Assembly: GCF_023278565.1 (NCBI RefSeq)
Contig: NC_064672.1
Coordinates: 6,014,001-6,078,000, forward strand
Reading direction: 5' to 3'
DNA length: 64,000 nucleotides
Source of the DNA: Colletotrichum lupini
Lineage: Eukaryota > Ascomycota > Sordariomycetes > Glomerellales > Glomerellaceae
Shown: positions 61,500-64,000 of the stretch, piece by piece
Numbering within the stretch: position 1 is the stretch's first letter
How the letters are laid out: every line of letters starts with the position of its first letter
Made by a program: the position numbers and the translations under genes
The notes under the pieces: model-generated
The model's database searches: none
The model's input: the letters and a program-made list of their open reading frames with translations, nothing else
Told to the model about the DNA's origin: nothing

Positions 61500-62552
61500 C
61501 TATAATTCATACGACTCGGACTGCATGTTGTGTCTTTTTCTGTTATTCTCGATGACAGTGGAGTATGGCAATGACTTCTTTCCGCTCTTGTCAGCAGATC
61601 CGGTGATATGTGAAGAAATGAAGCTTGGCAGATATCGGACAAAGAAAGGCTTCAACCCAGGGACCGAGGCGCACACAATGCCGGCATTCGCCTCGAGGAA
61701 GGACCAGTTGAATTGTTCGGCTACATCCCAGCTGTAACCAGCACTCTTCAACAGTGATGGAAGGATGATCGTCCGTTTGATCGCCGATGCACAAACACTA
61801 CGAGCAGTTAGGACCGGAGTGATACTTTGACGGAATAAGATATAGATAGAAAACAAGGAGGCAAAGGCTCTCACAATATCCCAGTGGCGAACATTAGAAT
61901 GACAGAAACCTTCTGCCTTCGAGCCATTCAAAGTGGAATGACAATTTTCAGCGGAAGCAGAAGTATGACGACGTCCATAATGATGTTTGCGATGCTGAGG
62001 ATCATAAAAAAAGTCTCTTTGTCGACGCAGTGGGCAGTCTGCAGTGCCTCTGTGTCCCATGATGCGTAGATTGGACGACAACCGAAGATGCTCAGCAGTT
62101 GATAGGCCACAGAATAAGCGATGACAATTCCGATGAGACTGGTGACGATGATTCGAAAGCTTCGATCGGGATACAACCGTAGGTAGAGGAACAAGAGGGA
62201 AAGTTTCGCCAGTACAACACTGAGAGAATACGTCACGGTGGTACATGTGCCGTACTAGTGTCAATTCGAGTCAGCTTTCCGAAGCATGCCTTGCGTAGAT
62301 ATCCACTCAGTAGCTCGTATCTGACTCAAAATAATGATTAGTGGGCAATAGTTAACTTACAATGAGAAACCCGGGGTTATAATCTGCGTAAGTCACCTGC
62401 CAGAAATGCGATGCAACGCCTAGATCAATCACTACCTTAAGTCGGTGAGAAACAGGACAGGTAGAATAGTAAGGAAGGAATGAATGCGAACTTACTTTCC
62501 ATTCCTGTAGCCAAGAAGGCAAGGCTCATGACCATTGAAGTGATAATCAAGT
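61500..62552 (-). pseudogene. Fungal rhodopsin-domain membrane protein with an in-frame stop
   Basis: Exon pieces 62552..62496, 62419..62361, 62254..61875 and 61797..61500 (phase-compatible GTAAGT/GTGAGA introns) encode several membrane segments of the fungal 'Rhodopsin' (DUF/PTH11-like) family, such as LSVVLAKLSLLFLYLRLY and NIIMDVVILLLPLKIVIPL, and the family-typical C-terminal EANAGIVCASVPGLKP. A TGA at 61930-61928 interrupts the frame right where homologues read PL-x-MxRRQK. Beyond it the frame continues perfectly (MARRQKVSVILMFATG). One C-to-T change (CGA to TGA) would explain it. The N-terminal exon and start codon are also not found in frame. It is therefore a recent pseudogene, or a gene with stop readthrough or a sequencing error. 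Confidence 0.75.
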
Positions 62553-63903
62553 CTGTTTTCTAAGTGTTAGTAGTTCTCTCAGATCATCATGATGTAGACG
62601 ACATCTGCGCCCGTCGCCATGGCGGAAATTTCGAAATGCTGACGCTCTCAGGAACGGTGTTCGAGAGATGATGAACGCAAAAGACCAGCTCGTGCAAGCT
62701 GCATTGATATACTGGGTTCCTGAAACTTTTGAAGGATGTCATGTGCGGAACAATCCCAAAGAGTTGTTGGTTCTAACATCTGAGATTGATCAGACGTTGA
62801 GCCATGTCTTCGTGGTTATCACACTTGGCAATGGGCATCCTTTTTCCAACCACAACTCTCCTCGGAAATGCTTCCTAACGGAGGCTCTCATATTCATCAA
62901 AGATGTCATGGATCACTTCGTTGGTTCACGTGCAAGGATGTAGCCCACTGCATATGCATGTTTGCCATGCCAGGGGGAGTCTTCAGCAAACAAATCTTTT
63001 CGCTGGCGAAGGATTTCGGCCAAGAATATCTTTCGATTTCCCCCAACAACCGAGTCCTTGGGCCACTCAGATTCTTTGTGTTTCGGGAGGTTTTCTCCGT
63101 GCGGGCCGCTAAGCATGTAAAATAGATGTTCAATTCCAAGTTATCGATGAGTGGCGAACCCGACTTCGCAGTCTGAAGTCGATGTACGAAGACAGGTAAT
63201 CTTAACATCCGAACATAGGCTTATGTCTATGTGTACTTAATCTATGAACCAACGTCTGTAAGATAACTTCCTGAAAGACGAACATCCTCGGCGTGAAGTA
63301 CACTGGTAGCATCCGGTGCGCAAAGTGCGGGTAACACTAGGATCTCGAGCCCACTTGGTGTTTCGTTATCTCGCTTGAACGAATCCTACATTGAACATCA
63401 GGGTGAAGTGCTTGGATTCCTCAATATCTAGCTGTGCTGGTGTTGCCAACGGTGACGCTCGTCTATAAATCACATATGATCTCTCATTCGTGCACCAAAG
63501 TTCGGCCGCAAAATGAGATCTTGGCTCATTGGAGGCGGCCCGCAGGCCGATACGTGGAGCCAAGGCATTAGAAATTAGGATCCCAGCCGCGGAGACGATG
63601 GCTTCCCTTCGAAGCCACAAGATGCTTGTCATATGTGGATATGATACGATCCAATGTGACAAGCTGGGGTTGAAGGACTTATTGGAACCGGGGTTCTCGG
63701 TTCACAACCAACGCCGGTTTCGTCTTGAGAAAGTACACATAGGATTGTCGATCCTATGTCTACGTTTGATTGCTCCTGAAAACACGAAATCTCTTTCTTC
63801 CTTATCGAGAAGGTTTCTCTAGTATCCGGGTCTAGCTGATTTCTATCTCACCTACCATACTCTCTTTGGCGTATTGCGAACTTCTACATGAAACCATCTC
63901 ACA
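62553..63903. other. Intergenic, no clear gene
   Basis: 1.35 kb. Contains whatever remains of the 5' end of the rhodopsin-domain gene (a MATGADV stretch near 62618) and the promoter of the partial gene at the right edge. No other supported frame. Confidence 0.45.
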
Positions 63904-64000
63904 ATGTCTCAGATGCAAAGTGAGAAAGAGAAGCATCCAGAACTTTTCAAACCGGATTTGAACATTGACAGGCGGCAATGCAAGCGTGTCGTACCTCTTG
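63904..64000 (+). CDS. 5' end of a gene cut by the window edge
   Basis: An open frame starts at 63904 with a good ACAATG context and runs to the end of the window (32 codons; starts MSQMQSEKEK, ends RRQCKRVVPL). The basic run followed by VVPL resembles the beginning of fungal P-loop sulfotransferase-like proteins, in which such a segment leads directly into the nucleotide-binding strand, but too little is visible to assign a family. Confidence 0.4.
   Translation, partial: MSQMQSEKEKHPELFKPDLNIDRRQCKRVVPL

Noticed and set aside
62668..63208. Overlapping frames of 85-100 codons on both strands
   Set aside because: No domain, no splice partners, and mutual overlap.

Overview
The window looks like a filamentous ascomycete (Pezizomycotina, probably Sordariomycetes). 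Genes carry short introns of 45-75 nt with GTAAGT/GTGAGT donors and CTAAC branch points. Nuclear tRNA genes contain introns. Characteristic fungal families are present (Zn2Cys6 regulator, OPT transporter, HNH_2 protein, fungal rhodopsin-domain protein). Two long blocks show the CpA/TpG depletion left by repeat-induced point mutation (RIP). I cannot name a genus or species.

Layout. 0.3-15 kb: sparse housekeeping-type genes, namely an HsbA-like helical protein, a tiny protein with a MGCGCS lipidation motif, an oligopeptide (OPT) transporter and a BTB protein. 15.6 kb: an intron-containing tRNA, probably Ile-UAU. 16-31 kb: gene-poor, repeat-rich chromatin. It holds a RIP-saturated block (19.8-22.7 kb), a RIP-degraded 3.2-kb hAT DNA transposon with perfect 16-bp terminal inverted repeats and an 8-bp target duplication inside the tail of a 5'-truncated SF1 helicase gene (23.4-27.4 kb), and an apparently intact HNH nuclease-like gene (29.1-30.6 kb).

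32-45.5 kb: a compact catabolic cluster. It contains an intradiol ring-cleaving dioxygenase, a family III CoA-transferase, a Zn2Cys6 regulator, an alpha/beta hydrolase of the plant methylesterase type, a salicylate hydroxylase-like flavoprotein and an amino-acid/choline-type permease. The set would allow ester cleavage to salicylate, hydroxylation to a (poly)phenol and ring opening.

46.4-60 kb: a candidate secondary-metabolite cluster built around a two-domain isocyanide synthase-TauD dioxygenase. Around it are a cytochrome P450 (convergent), a phenol-hydroxylase-like FAD monooxygenase (divergent, about 2 kb of shared upstream DNA) and an MFS exporter. A tRNA-Pro(AGG) gene and a rhodopsin-domain gene with an in-frame stop follow, then the first codons of another gene at the right edge. 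The isocyanide synthase locus, directly next to the aromatic-catabolism cluster, is the most interesting system here. Gene models were built by hand from reading frames and splice signals, and the lengths given are for spliced products.
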